Shown here one piece after another: positions 38,348 through 52,500 of a DNA stretch of 64,000 nt. Below the pieces are notes generated by a model. It was not told where the DNA came from. It ran no database searches and worked only from the letters and a program-made list of their open reading frames with translations. Source of the stretch: Kryptolebias marmoratus (lineage: Eukaryota; Chordata; Actinopteri; Cyprinodontiformes; Rivulidae); assembly GCF_001649575.2 (NCBI RefSeq), contig NC_051433.1, positions 18,505,027 through 18,569,026 on the forward strand, in the 5' to 3' direction. Numbering within the stretch: the stretch's first letter is position 1; each line of letters begins with the position of its first letter. The position numbers were made by a program, and so were the translations under genes.

Positions 38348-40080
38348 GGGGAACGCATAAAACAAGAATTCATCTGGACTTTAAATGAGCAGATGCGGTG
38401 TGTTTGGCAGGATGTTGATCATAGAGGTTGACCACAAAAAACATGGCCGATCCAGCTGGTTGGACACAGTGGAAGTGTAATCTTGGTCTTTTCGTTGACG
38501 CCAGAAAAAGCTAACAAATGGACACTTAGGTTTGGAAAGGTCCGTTCTTATTTCAGATGGGACTTGGTTTAGTAAGCGCTAATACTGGTGCCATAGTGTG
38601 CTGCTGCCGACGCTCCGCACTAGGAGTGCTCCCCTCTTTGTGACCCCGACAGTATCTATTGATCCTTGTTTCTGCACACTCTTAGATGGGAACACTTTCC
38701 ACTTTGGCTCAGCACATTTTTCTGTAACTTCAGCTCTAAAAAAATCAGCCGCTCAGTCTTCAGAAATGGTATTTTAAACACTTGAATCTGTTTAATCAGT
38801 TTAATATTTTTGATTCAGAACTTTGATACATTCCCCCTCTTGTTAAGTAACTATTTTTTTGTTTGTTTGTTTGATAAACTGCCTTGTTATGGATTTGCGT
38901 CTGAGCTAGTTAATCATCCATGTTGAGTTGTTATCTGAAATGGTTGCCATCTCTGAACGAAGTGTTAAATGTGTCACCGCACCAGTATCTTCTAAATACA
39001 AACATTGTATTAAAAGATCAGAAGGCGACAGATTAACAGATCCTAAATGTACGGAGCTGCATCTCACCAAGAAACTGCTTTTTTTTCTATTTATATTTTG
39101 TTTCTTTCAAACAATGACCTATTTTTTAAATTTTTTTAAATCCAAGATGAATCATTCCTGCCCGCAATCACGTCTGGTAACTTCAGATTCTGTAAGGAAG
39201 TAACTGTGTGTGTGGCTTAAACGGTGAATGCAGAAACCTCTCAATGCATTCCACTTCAAACATGCTTTCATGTTTTTATTTTATCTTTTTTTTTAATAGC
39301 AGCACATCTTCAGTCTTTTCCTCTCAACAACAGTTTACTGGTGCGGTTTTTATTTTCCTTCTTATGATTACAAGGGCTGAAACGAGACCAGAAATAATAA
39401 TAATAATATTAGTCATCTTTTTTGTTTTAAATTGTATTTAAAATATTGTTTTTACAGTTTCTTAATATATTTAGAAATTATGACTTCCTTTTGAGCAGAA
39501 AAAGAAAGTCTGAGAGACCAATTCAAACATGGGTCCAGATGCTCATGGGGAATTTTAATTTGTCAAGGGATCAAAGTAAAGGAGAAAAAGAAATCAAATT
39601 AATTTGGAGCTTTAAACTTTCACTTCTCATTTATCTCATAAAGTCAATAGTTATGAAAGCTGTTTTACATTGACATTTTCCTGCCAGTGAACTTTAATCC
39701 AATCACCCTAACTCTGGGTTAGGGTGTTCAGTGTTATTGACTTGCATATTTAATCCTGAAGGTTTAATGGGTTGTAGTGAACTGTATGCAGAAAATTGGG
39801 TTCACATTTTACATTTAATTACAAAGGCACAACAAGGTAACAGAATACGTTTCCAAACAGTTATAGCATCTGTCCGACTCTCTTGTATGCAGTTTTGAGT
39901 GCTGATGGGACAACGCAGAGTTCTTGTTTTCTGACTTCTCAAGTAGCGTCGCTGTGGATTTTCTTTCTCTTCGTGAGCAAAATCTTTCACGATGAAAGTT
40001 ATTTTTTTTTTTTGCAAATGGTGTTCAAATGATAGTGTGTTGAATTCCACGGGCTACAAAATAAACTCTGGACTCTTTGA
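38348..40080 (+). other. tpra1: tpra1 3' UTR region
   Basis: This long, AT-rich 3' region has no supported ORF. The best final poly(A) signal is AATAAA at 40060-40065. Earlier ATTAAA-type hexamers, for example near 39009, could give shorter isoforms. Assignment of the whole stretch to the UTR is inference. Confidence 0.5.
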
Positions 40081-40289
40081 ATCCTCTCTGTTTGATTTTG
40101 ACCCATTTGTTTTTGTAAGAAATGGATCAGGTTCAAGCTTTGGATAGGACGCCGCTCCCTGGTTTCCTGTGATAATTACAGGTCACTTCTTATAACCTCG
40201 GGTTATGTAATTTTAGCCCCCATTCAGTGTTTGGATTAAACAAAAAAGAAAAAAAAGTAATCTCTTTCACGTCTAGGTGCTTGGGAATA

Positions 40290-40544
40290 AAACACTACAA
40301 CTCCCGTCGATCCACGCGCTCCCATTATGCTTCAACCAATCATTGGATGCGAATGATTTCTTCTGACCAATGAGCTTTGAGGATACTGCGGGGCAGGAAT
40401 GACCTTTATTGGAGTATTTTGATCACTAGTCGCTGTGGCGGCGACTCCGTCTTATTTATGTCGTCCTACTGTCACCAAAATCGAGTGGGTTTTTAATTAT
40501 TTGGTCTTTTTGTTTTATCCCGTAGGAGCGGGCAGCTTGTGAGA
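40290..40544 (+). promoter_or_regulatory. chchd6: chchd6 promoter and 5' leader
   Basis: ACTACAACTCCC at 40294-40305 matches the ZNF143/THAP11 (SBS) promoter element common at nuclear genes for mitochondrial proteins. A CCAAT box with adjacent inverted ATTGG lies at about 40336-40346. A pyrimidine-rich acceptor-like sequence ends TATCCCGTAG at 40524, so the leader may itself be spliced, with a weak donor near 40485. The ATG at 40545 follows. Confidence 0.55.
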
Positions 40545-43500
40545 ATGGGAGGAAATGGGAGCACAGCGAGGAATGTGTCATTCGGACTGGACGAAAACGA
40601 GAAGGTCACAGTTATTGAAGGAGTGAAGGTAGCTAATAATGTATTAACCTCTTCAGTTTATTATTATGTCTTAAAGTATAGCGATGAATGTTAATATAGT
40701 CATAGGGACATCGAGGTTCGGTACAAGGTACACTACAGGAGCCAAACAGGTGACATGTCCTCGAAAAAAAAACAAATAAATAAATAACATAGCATCATTA
40801 GGTAAACATGTATTGGAAACAGGCTTCTAGCTAGCTAACTTATTTACATGGTAGCCGAGTGTTACCGTTAGCTTGTATGCTATATTAGCAACATATAATA
40901 AACAGTTATTTTGTGTTGTCAGTCGTACAAAATATTATTTTTTACACGAGGGGAGTGTATCAAAAATGCAAACATAATTTGACACAAGTAGTCTTTCTTT
41001 AATTATTTCAGGTGGTCAGAAAAATCAGGATCAGCTGTAAGGCAGGGACTTGCTCAAGGGCACTACAGTAGGTATGCTAACAACATTTTCAAAGCAGGTT
41101 TATGTCAAAACAAATGATTGCAGAGCTTTGAAATCACTTCCACTAGCAAGATCATGTGTCTGGATTGTGAAATTGAGGAAAGCTGCAGCGTTTTAAATAA
41201 AAACTGGGATAATTAAGGTCCTGAATTTCCCTGTGATGTGGAAAAAGCACTAAGACAAGTTGTCAAAAACTGGCATATTTTACATATTTTTAGAGATTGT
41301 CATAAAACTTTTAGCAAATGTTCTTTAATGAATGTTCTGAACGTCCTAATATTTTCAGTGGTTAGATGTAATATAAGTCATTTAATTTGTTTTTTGTTAA
41401 ATAACTAGTAATACACCTTTATTTGCCCCCAAAACTGAGGTTGTTACTGTGAAAATTTATATTCTCCTGACTGTTTATACATTTTGCTGGTAAAAGAAAG
41501 TATGTGACAAATCAAATTGTTTTAATTTTTAAGTGTCGGTAGCTGAAAACATGAACTAACAGTCTATTAAGATATTTAAAAAAGGCGCCTTTAGGAGAAT
41601 CGCTCATGCTTTTGAATTACTATCAACTAGATGATAAATGAAATTCTGGATGCTTTTTTCCTATTTGTGATCAATGCAGATTCCCATTATTCCAACCCAC
41701 TAGCCAAGAAAATTGGATTTTTATTTGGAGATGGCCCTGTCAGGTAGGAGAATCACAAGTTCAGTGGTTTGGAGCCAAGATTGTAGCTGAGTCAGCTCTC
41801 AGAGGAGCATAACGTAATTCTGCAGTGGGACTCCTTAAACCAGTTGTCCAATCCCAACTACCCCTCTTAGTCCTGCTTCTTTCCTTAGATGGCAAAATGT
41901 CTGCTTCTGTAAAACAACAACTCCCACCCAACTCGAAAAGAAGAGTTTGGATCTGGTCTAACTTGTTGCTTACAGAGACAAAACGCATGTTTTACTCCTA
42001 TCAAAGTGCTCCTTCTTATGTATGCTTTTTGACTCAGCTTTCGGAGGATGTCCTTTGGCGGATGAGGGAATCTCAGAGATCAGGAAGCACTAAGCCATCG
42101 GAGCCTCCACAAAGTAAGTTCAAATTACCAGCAAAGACTCTCCCTGCATCACAGGGTCTCCAAACTGCTATGAAAGTTATTATTATAAAGATTATCAGAG
42201 AAAAGGGTCAATTTTGCAACTGTGTGTTGCTGTTTCAGATTGTTTTGTACAAATAAGGTAAAATACTGAGCGTAAACTTTTATGTCAACAGATAAATGTA
42301 TTTAAACACTGTCTCTTAAAAAAACAACAAAACTGTCTTATTATCTGTGTAATACACATTTTATCATTTTTTATATGCTTATATATGTAATTATAGTGAT
42401 ATTTAGGAGGCAGTTTTAAATTGATTCAGATTAAATAACGGCTCTTGTTTGACCAATTTTTAACTTTCAAAGACAAATAGTCTTTTTAACCTGAGCACAT
42501 CACTTCAAGTAATCATTGCAAATAGTCTTGAGATTTTCTGCATTGGTTTTTCAGGTCAGAAACCCGCAGGACCATCAGCAACAGAGATACAGGAAGAAAT
42601 GCGCAAAAAGTAGGTGTTTTTTTAAAGTAAAAACGATAAGGTCACTGTCTCTTTTTGTTGGCCCTTATGGGTTTATAGTGCGTTTGTTTTCACATCTTTA
42701 GTTTACACATTATATATTGTGTTGCCATATGTGTGATCAAAGGAAGAGGCTCGTTTAAAACCAGAAAATTCAGGGTATCCAATTTTGAATTCTGATCCAA
42801 ATGTAGAACTTTAAAACAGGTAGATAAAAAAGTTATTTTTTGTTTTGTATTTGTCAATTTGATAAAGATAAGTTTTATCTAATTATATTTATACAAAGTT
42901 GTATAAATCCATTTGTGAAGTTGTTGTGAACAGAAGTGTTTGATGAATTCAATCATTTTATTTATTCCCAAGAAGCAAATGTATGAATGTATTAATGTAT
43001 ATATATCGCTAGGGTTCTGTTCAAATTAGTCCTCATAAGTATTTTCAGCACAAGACCTAAAGGTATTACCTGCAAATTTTGTTTAATGCGAGATTTTTGC
43101 CTGATTTTACAAGTTAATAAGTCAAATTCGAAATGTCATGCTGGCATATTTTTTTACTCGATTGAACAAAACCAAAAGAGAAAAAACCCAAATTAGATCA
43201 GACCTAAAATGTATTTTAAGCTTTCTCTAAAGAAGATAATAGAAACTAAGAAATAAAACTTACAAGTTTAGATTGAAATTCTGTCACTGGGTTTGGAACT
43301 TTTGTCATTTAATGTATATTTATATTGTGGCAGATTATTATTTATGTCCCTTATTGTGGAGATATAAATGCATAAATTACATCAGCCTGGTAAAAGGCTA
43401 AATAGGTACTTTATAGCTGTACTTTTTGTTTAGTTTGCACCTTATTGGCCAAATAAATGTCAAGTATTGCAGCAGATGTATATCAGGCAGCTCATTACTC

Positions 43501-46500
43501 TTGTAGATTAATAAATGTTGCTACTAGTGAGGCTTATAGTCTATAATATGTTGTAGTAATGATTTCCTACCAAAATGTGTTTAAAAACACAACAACATTT
43601 GAATTATTATATATCTTGTACTATAGTACTCAACAGTACTTGATGTGTACAGTGCAATTTTGGGTTGATTATGACGTTATCGTTCAGGTAAAATTACAAC
43701 TTCCACTAAAGATATTGATTGAGTTGCCATATTTGGTGATGCTTTTGGTCGTACCTTTCAGTCAAAAGACAACAAACAAAGTAAAGTAAGTCTTTTCATT
43801 TTCCCTGTGACACCAGAAAACCTGCAGCTGTGATCTCACCACGTCGTTATCGATCCTTCTGCTTCACTTGTCCACTAGTGCTTAATGGGAAAGAGCTCAC
43901 AGGTGTTGCTTTTTTGTCGCCAGCAACTATAATAAAAACGTTGTGCCATTTATTGTGTGCTGCTTTGTGCCTTTCACGAAAGTGGATCACATAAGCAGTT
44001 CTTACAAACTCAACGTTGTAATGTTGTTGTATTACATTGCTCTAATATCATCAATGCTAACGTACAGGGAAACAGGCATTTTGAAAGGGATTGATTTTAA
44101 ATATTCCCCTCAGGACTTTCAGGTGCGCTTGCTCTGTCCTATCCCCGTTTTTAGCTGTTCAGATCTGGAAAACCGTAACCATCAAAGTGCGAACACAAAA
44201 AAAACTGCATTGTAATTAAGCAAATTGGGCTTAAATTTACCAGTCCCCCCAAGTGTTTGCTTTGCCAACTCGTAGCGGCCGCTGTCAGAACGTGCGTCAG
44301 AACGTGTCACCGGGTGCAGGGTGTTTGTGCAAACAGCCGAGGACAAGAGGTGGAGCTCCTGCATCAGCTTCGAGAGGCAGCTGTTACAGGCTTTGTCCCA
44401 CGGTCATCTTACCACGTTTCGGATTTTTATCTTGACGAACATTTCCACTGACTGAATAAAAGTACACAAGACAAACTGTGTTTTTCAGCAGGACAAAATG
44501 AGTCCTTTGTTACTGACACAAGGTTCTGTTTTCCATCTGATCACCACTGTTGCACAGATGTAAACCGTGCAGACGGACCCCCTGAGGGCCTCCTCCACAA
44601 AATCCAGTCTATTACTGCCAATGTACTGAAATCGATCCCTCCCTGACCCTGTTGCTTAGCTCTTGAGTATGAACAACAACTTGCATGTTGAGTTGACTTT
44701 CACCGGATAAATCCAGCGTCAAAGGTTAACAGTGTTTTTTCCTTTTTTTTTTTCCCATCTTCCCTTCCTTTAGCTTTGAGCGCCAGCAGACTCTGGTTCA
44801 GGAGCAGCTGGCCAAACTGGCCCAGAGGGAGCGAGAGACTGCAGCCGTCACAGACCTGAGTGAGCTGACCCCTGCCCTCGTCGTGGAGAAGCAAAGGGTC
44901 CGCGAAGAGCAGGAGAAGGCCAAATTACTGGTGAGTGATGTCTGGATCTATGTCAGCGAATTTCAGCCTGTGATTTAGGATCGCTGTTTGTAAAACGAGC
45001 CAGTAATAGGAAGTAGAAATTATTTGTTTTTTTTTCTGCCGTGACGTTGTTTTCTTTTTTGGAAATGATTAATAGTAGCAATAGAAATTAGCATGTTTTT
45101 ATAGTTTTTTCATCCTGGGCCTGTGAGTGTTCACATTGTGAGTGTATTGCCTTAGATAAGTTTTCCCTGTGGCACAATAAAGTGTATTTTATTGTCATTG
45201 TTTTTTTTTCTTCCTTACAGCTGCAAATACTCCTAAATTGTGGTCTTTTTTATGTTGTATTTGTCACAAATTACAAATCGCACTGCCAATCTGCTGTGTA
45301 CATATTCATACATACAGATTGATGTAGTCTATAATTTTCCTACGGGTAATATTTGGAAGCTGGCTTGGTAAACACCACAATAAGTTCAGAGTTAATGTGG
45401 AAAACTTTGTGTTTTGCGAAAGCATCTTTAGTAAGATAAGGCTTCACTCTTATGGGCTACAACCAGGCATTGCTGCAGTGTGAATTTAGTCTGTGTTTTC
45501 AGTCTTAGAAGAAGTCCACTTTGTACTTTTTTGATACTAAAGGTTTGCATCCATGACAAACATGGACATGGAGATATTTTACAGCAGCTCAGCAATGAAG
45601 AAAACTGACCATTTGCTCATTATATCAAGTTGGCTGGTTGAGTTCTTTAACGCTGCTGATATTGATTTAGCCATTTTGTGTTTTAATTTTAATATTTGAT
45701 GCATTTTGAGATATTGTCAGGAAGTTTGAGCCCATGGTTTAGGTCTCTGTGTGTGTTAACTCCTACATGGAGTGTATTTTTTAATTTTTTTGGTCTGTTT
45801 GTGACGTGAACACATTAGTGAGCAGTGCCAGTGTCAGGCTGGGGAGAGTTGATCGAACCCAAAATGCAGGCAGACAGGGAGGAACCAAAGGGAACCTAAA
45901 TTATTAACAAAGGAGAACAAAAGGCTGACGAGGCAGCAGAACGAAACTAAATACAAAACATTAACAAAAAGTCCAAAATTGTAGCAAACGCGAGACATGA
46001 GGGGGAACCAGACAGCGCACAAAAGCGACGACGGACCAGGGAGTAAGTGGAGGAGATGACAAGGTTTTAAAAACAGGAGGTAATTAGAAGAAATGGACAC
46101 AGGTGAGGGATTACAAACTTGGGTCAGGTGAAGATGGGCGTGGCAGAGCCAAAAAACAACTTACAAAACCAAACACAGGACCCAGTACAAAAGAAACTTA
46201 AAGAATAACTTAAACAAAACCCAAATCCTGACAGCCAGTCAATATTAAACACTGATTTTCCTCTTGTTTTTCCACCTGCTTTGCTAAAATTGCACATTGT
46301 TGATTTCCCTCTGTGCTGTCTCTTGTGTTCTTCCTAAATGTTCCAGGAGTCTCTAATGAATATCAAATTAATCAGCTTAAAATGCTTGGAAATGTTGCAA
46401 GCACTCTCCCCTAAAAGCGCTGTTTACTATGTTTTCTCTGATTACATGTCAGCGCGGCCTTTCGTGTGCTGCGTTTGCTTGTTGTGTGCGTGTAGAAACG

Positions 46501-49500
46501 GAAAGGCACCGAGGGCGCGTGCTGTCCGTTGTACGCAGCAGAGTGGTGCTGAGGCCTTTCCGACGGTGATGAAAGGTGTATCTGACAGGTCTGAGCTGTG
46601 CTTTGATGGGTGTTTTTATGGAAGCGTCATCAAGTTCAGGTGCAAAGCAGAACTGCACCTGTGTAAAAGGAAGTGAAAGCTTTTTTTTGTTTCGAGGTGA
46701 TAATAGGTTTGAAGCAGTTGCCTGTAAAAGTGTGTAAAAGGTCTAGAGAGCATCGGGTTTTGAGTGTCTACGTGACCGCACATTTGTGTCTTCATTCCCA
46801 CCTTTTTCCTTCTTTCTTGCCTGTCTTTCTTGTTTGGTTTCACCTCTCACGCCTGTTTGGGCTCACCTGTCTGGCACATTCATTTTCTTTCTTTCTTTCC
46901 CTAAACTCCCCCGTTCAGCCAGGTGAACAAAAAGCAACCAAAATCCGAATGCGCTCCTGAGATCGTGGATGTTTTGTTGTAACGTTTCAGCTTTTGAGGA
47001 GATTGCGAGAAGCCGCGAGTTTGAATTTAAAGCTTCTCCAGCTTTAAAAAAAATGTCTTTGCTTAGCAGGTGGGCTTCCCTGCCTTCTTGGTGTTTTCTG
47101 TCGGCCATGCACTTACCGCCAACAGCACAGCTGGGTGCTCAAAGATCCCCGCTCTTCACCCTCTTCACAACAGAAAACACTCCACTTTGAGTCGGTTTGA
47201 AGATGTCGTTTTTTTTATTAGCGGAAAAGACAGATAGGCCTACGTACATTCCCGCCCACGTCTCTGTAACACAAACACAATTACACCAACACGTGTAAAG
47301 CAACACCCCCGCCGCTCGGCTTCATCACGGGCGTTCTTGGCTCCACAGCGCGCAGGTTGTGTCTCGCTGTTGGGCTGATGAGGTTGGGGTGTGTGTGTGT
47401 GTGTGTGAAGGCTATACCTATGGAAAAGATGAGCTGCCGCCCGCACTGCCTCAGGCTGTCTGTCACAAACACTCAAATTAGCCATTTACCCCTGCCTCAA
47501 CACCTACAACCCCTGCTTGAATGAATCACACCTGTCATTTCATGTGCATAGCTCTGTGTGTGTGTGTTTGTGTAAACTGGCTCTGCTGAAGAATCTGTGT
47601 GTGTGGATGTTGTAGCGAAGAGTTCAAACCCAGGTCAGCCAATACCGTCTTTTAAGGTTTTCCTATATTTATCCTTTTATTTAGGATGAAACTCAGCGTA
47701 CCTGAGTTGCAGCTGATTGTGCTAAAGAGAAGGTTATGATCTGTATAATATCCCAGCAGCAAAAAGATTTGAGCCATCTCTTTAACTCTTTCCGCTCATG
47801 CCGTCGTTACTCTCAAATGTATGTACCCTTTTGATTGGCTTTAGGCTGCCACCGAGGGCTAAGACCTGCCCCTCGCAGAGGATGTGAGGAAAGTTAGGAA
47901 ACTGTTTACTGACGTTCTGCGGTCACTCGTCAATGTTCGCTGCTGTAGTTACGTTTCTGATTCATTTAGCTGAATTCCCGATGCTTGCTTTTGTTCTAAA
48001 TCTGCCAAAGACCGTAAACATGTTAGAGGACGCAGAAAATTATAATTAAAAGACATTCTGCTTTTGAATTGTAGTTTTTGACTAGTAGGATTATTTTCCC
48101 ACAAAAAAAGCAGTTAGAAAATCAGTTTTTCTTCTCTCCTTTTGTTCGATTGACAGAGGCACAAGTGTGGCGTTCTCACACCGTCTTTCTGTCTTCTTAT
48201 GAGACTATTTTTAAAGTTACATTAACACCTTTTTCTTTTCTTCTCTCGCTCGCCTCCCGTGTTTGCTCACCCCCCCTGTTTGTTCTCTCCACCTTGGAGG
48301 TGTCATTCCCGCCTGAAGCAAAGTGCAATTAGTATGCACAGGTACTCCGACACACGCAGACAATAACAATCATCTGCTCGGAGCGACTGAATTTCTCAGG
48401 GTGAAAGGTGAAGGTTTGTCCGTCTGTACATCCTTTATCTCCACTTTAGAACGCAGCGGTAAGCCAAAACATTTGACATAAATCTTAATTAAGCACAGTT
48501 TAGCTGAATGTTATACATCCAGGAGCCTAAATTTTACTAAACCAGAAAATCTTTTCGGTATGAGCAAAAATCGTTCTATATAAACGTAATTTTTTAAATT
48601 CCACATACACGAATAACAGCAGGATAGTTGAAGAGAAGGACTCTATTTATAATGATAGTTTTACTGTTCTCCAGTGTCAAAAAAATTAGCACTTATCATA
48701 GATACATCCATTTTCAAACGGTCTCTTTCATTCAGAGGATTGTTAACCTGCGGGGTGGTGACTTTGGTGTTGCGTTTCTTAGTTTTACACACTCGAAATG
48801 AAGTTACAAGCCGACCTAATCACGTCAAAAATGCAAATAAGACAAAACAAATTGGACAGAGAAGCTTTAACGAAGACTGCGCAACAGCAGACTCGCACGC
48901 CTTACCTAGACAGAAGCCGACAGATTTATTCATCTGTAATTAATATCTTGATGTGAGAATTTTGTTTGCTTGTGCTGTCTGAAAGTAAAATGTGTGATTA
49001 AAAAAGTAAAAAAAAAAAAATTAGCCTCCCATTTGGTCACTCCTCATGTCCCTGTTCTCTCACACCTCCTGCTTTCTTTAACACGTATCCCAGATTGCTG
49101 GACATGTATTTAAACACCAATATATGTAGCTTTTTAAGCATCATTTGTTACCTTTCTGCCATTAATGTTTACAGCACCCCACCTGTGGCTGTGTATTTTA
49201 GTTATGGTGTAATAGGTGCATTGCTATTTGCCCGCAGGTAGGATTGTTACCATGTAATGTGCTTTAAAAACGGCTGTCATCCTGTGATTTGCCACTAGAT
49301 GGCAGTGTTGGAGCATGTTTAGTTAGCCGGAGGATTAAAAGCAGGACTAACGTGTGCCCTGCTCCTCAGCATGTGCTGCCGGACAACACGCTTTCCCAGA
49401 ATTCCTTCCTCTCCCCTCTGTTTTCTCGTCTTGTTACAATCTCGTGTGCGATGACTCATCAGGAAGGGTTCGGACTCTGTCCAAAAAGAGCGATGACGAA

Positions 49501-52500
49501 ACGTAGGGCGAAGAAGCCCGACATCCATTAAAGTCAGACTGGAGAAGGCAAACATCGATGCCACACATGTTAACAGTGCTGCCCAGCTGCTGCGTGGAAC
49601 CACCAGGAAGTGACACTTGACAAGACTGTAAATGTTGTGTTTTGCGCTGAATATGAAGCCTTTCAGCTACAAGATGTTCTTGCTAACCAGCAGGCTCCCC
49701 TGCTGTCTGAGTCTAAAAGGCATTTGTCAGTTGTTTTCTTTTCAAACTCTTCTTTCAGCTCATTTATGAAGTTGTACTGATTTTCTTTCACTATTATGTT
49801 TTGATTTAATTTCCTTTATCTCAGTGATTATAAACAGTGCTGGCAGCCCTACTCTTAATTAACATTTATTTACTAACACATCCCTTCCTGATGACTAGAC
49901 TGAGGCAACTTTTGTCAGCTCCTGTCATTTCAGCTGATAATGACTGTTTACTTTTCCAAGTTGTCCCATCCGCTTAACTCAGGTGACTTTTTATTTCCAC
50001 TTTGACCAAGTCAGACATACTCACAAATTCCTTGTTTTCAGCCCACGTCTGCTCGTTGTTCGGCAGATAAAAAGAAGATGCAAAAGGGTAGTAGCCGTAC
50101 AAGAATATGACGGTCAGGTCTTGAACCTTTCAGGTTTTACGTTCATTCATTAACAATTAGTTGTTCCGTATGTGTTGTATCAAGTGAAACATGCAGCAGA
50201 AATACAAATTAAGATTTGACAGAGACTGATGTTTAAGAAAGCTTTTATTTTTTTTCATTTAAAGTCATCGTTACAAAGCTATTAGGTCAGTTAGGGGCTT
50301 GGACAGGAAAACATGGAGGCTTCAGGCCAGAGGTCAGGCAATGAGCTGAGAGGAGATAAACAAAAAAACAAAATTAAGCGTAGTCAGCAGAGAAATGCAG
50401 AGGCTAAAAAAGCAAAGAGAAGAGTACAGTAATAAATTCAGATGTCTTCGTCTGGCTGCCAGCCGTCTAGATGAGCCAAACTCTTTGTTAGCCAAAACCA
50501 GAAAGAAGGCAAGAAATGGATACAAAGAGAAATGATGAGAAAGGCGAAACGGATCAATAAAACGAATTAATTGAAAGACAAGTTAAGAAAGTGTCTGTCA
50601 GTTGAGAGAGGTTTACGTTTGAGCTGATCCTCTGAACGCGAGTTTTCATCATCACGGTGGCTTTTGAGTCTGTCGCCGTCACATACAGTACTTTAAAGGT
50701 CCGTGCATGTTTTACCCTCATTGAAGCTTTTTGAAGCAAAGACGCGCCCACTTTACACACGCCTAAATCGCACGTTATCGGCGAGTCTTATCACAGACGT
50801 GACATCCTTCCTGCTTGTTAACGCGGCTAAGCCCTTTGTGCGCGCTCGCTCATTCCCAGACGCGCAGACCTGCAGCGTCCCCCCCCCCATCACTTCCAGC
50901 GAGGGTAATTGGCAATGAGCGGCGCGGCGCTCCTCGGATGGGGAGATTTTGATCGGCACAGAGCAGCAAATGCTGTCGGTTCAAAGGATAAATGTGCAGG
51001 AGCCGAGCACCTCGCCCATCAGAAACGGGTTGGGATGTAATGAGACAGCCGGACAAGTCCCATTATCCAAGATGATTGTTCTCATAGAAGAGCATAATTA
51101 TTTGTGTCCCAACAATTGAGTCAAAAGTAAACAGGGAGACTTTTGAGACGATCAGAGTCCAAAATAAAGAGATGGTTTGTAACTTCAGAACTATTTATCA
51201 CTTTCTCATATAAATAATCATTAACTATTTGGTAACATTTGCTATATGACCTGATTTAAAGAAAAAAATTCAAGGAAATCAGGCTACACATTGCACCTTA
51301 GAAGTTCAAGTTCAAGCTGATAAATAAAATTGTTTGTCGTATTTCTAAAAGTTCATTATTTTTGCTCTATTATGGTGCTAACGTGTAGACTCGGCGGAGG
51401 ATTGTTATGATCCCTGTTCAGGTTCTACCCAATCTGTCACTCTTTTGTCAAACAATACCTGCTTCTTCAAAGATTTCTTTTTATTTTCTCGATCTTCGTT
51501 CTCACCCTCGCCGTCTTTTTTCCACTTGCCGTCTCTGTGACAGTCTGTGGTGGCAAAGAGGGCTGATGATGAAGTGTTAATTTATCTAACCTCCCACGTT
51601 CATGTGACAAAACCTCACATTTAATGAGTGAACAGCTACAGTCTACTCACCGATCCATGCCCCGGTGGCTTTACTACACCTCGTGTGTGTGCTCGCCTAG
51701 GTGTTCATGCACCTGCATTTCTTGAATCTTTTTTTTTATTTTTTTTTATTTTTTGACAGGTCATGTAGATGTGAGCAGACCTCTGCGTGAATTGGCGCTA
51801 CGTAAATGAACTGAATTCAATTGAAATGCGCACGTTCTCACCCTCAGATATTAGTGCGATGACAAACGCGTGACACCTGAACAGTTCTAATTTTCACCAG
51901 AAAAAAAGTTTTGCGTTTATTGTTATAAAAAAACTAGAACTATAATAAAAAGCTTTACATATTAAGAATGAAAAAGTGATTTCCTACTACATATACTTTT
52001 TGTTGCATCCTAAATGGCTGAAAACAGCTTATAAATTGTAGTTTCTCATATTTTATTACCAAAGTATTGGATTTTGTGCCAACTGGTTTCATATGAAGCA
52101 ACTTTCCAACAGACTAGTGGGGACAAAAACATTCTCCAGCAAAGTTTTTCTTTTTACTTGTTTTGCTAGGGTTAGCTTGTAGATTTGATAGGAAGGATGT
52201 TGAAACTGAAGTTGAGTCAGGGGCAGGAAAGAAGTGCAAATTGAACTGGACATTTTTCACAATTGGCCCATAGTCATCTCCATTTGGCCATTGGAAGTCA
52301 ATGAAAAATTAGAAATCTAATATACATCATTCGACACACAAACCGCAAATCTCTGCTTTTATTTTGAAGCTGGCTTTGGCTTCTTCTTCTTCTTTCGTCT
52401 GTTCCCTTTTCAGGGGTCGCCAAAACGAGTCACCCTCCTCCATCTAACTCTGTCTGCTTTGTCCAGCTCCTTTCTGAACTCCTCACATCATTCTTCCTTC

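Noticed and set aside
41825..42256. 143-aa ORF spanning chchd6 exon 2
   Set aside because: Only 42038-42113 matches the family and splice phase; the rest reads into introns.
47000..47500. Possible extra chchd6 exon
   Set aside because: No segment has matching phase and similarity to the CHCHD3/6 family, and the frame already joins 44930 to 62943 without it.
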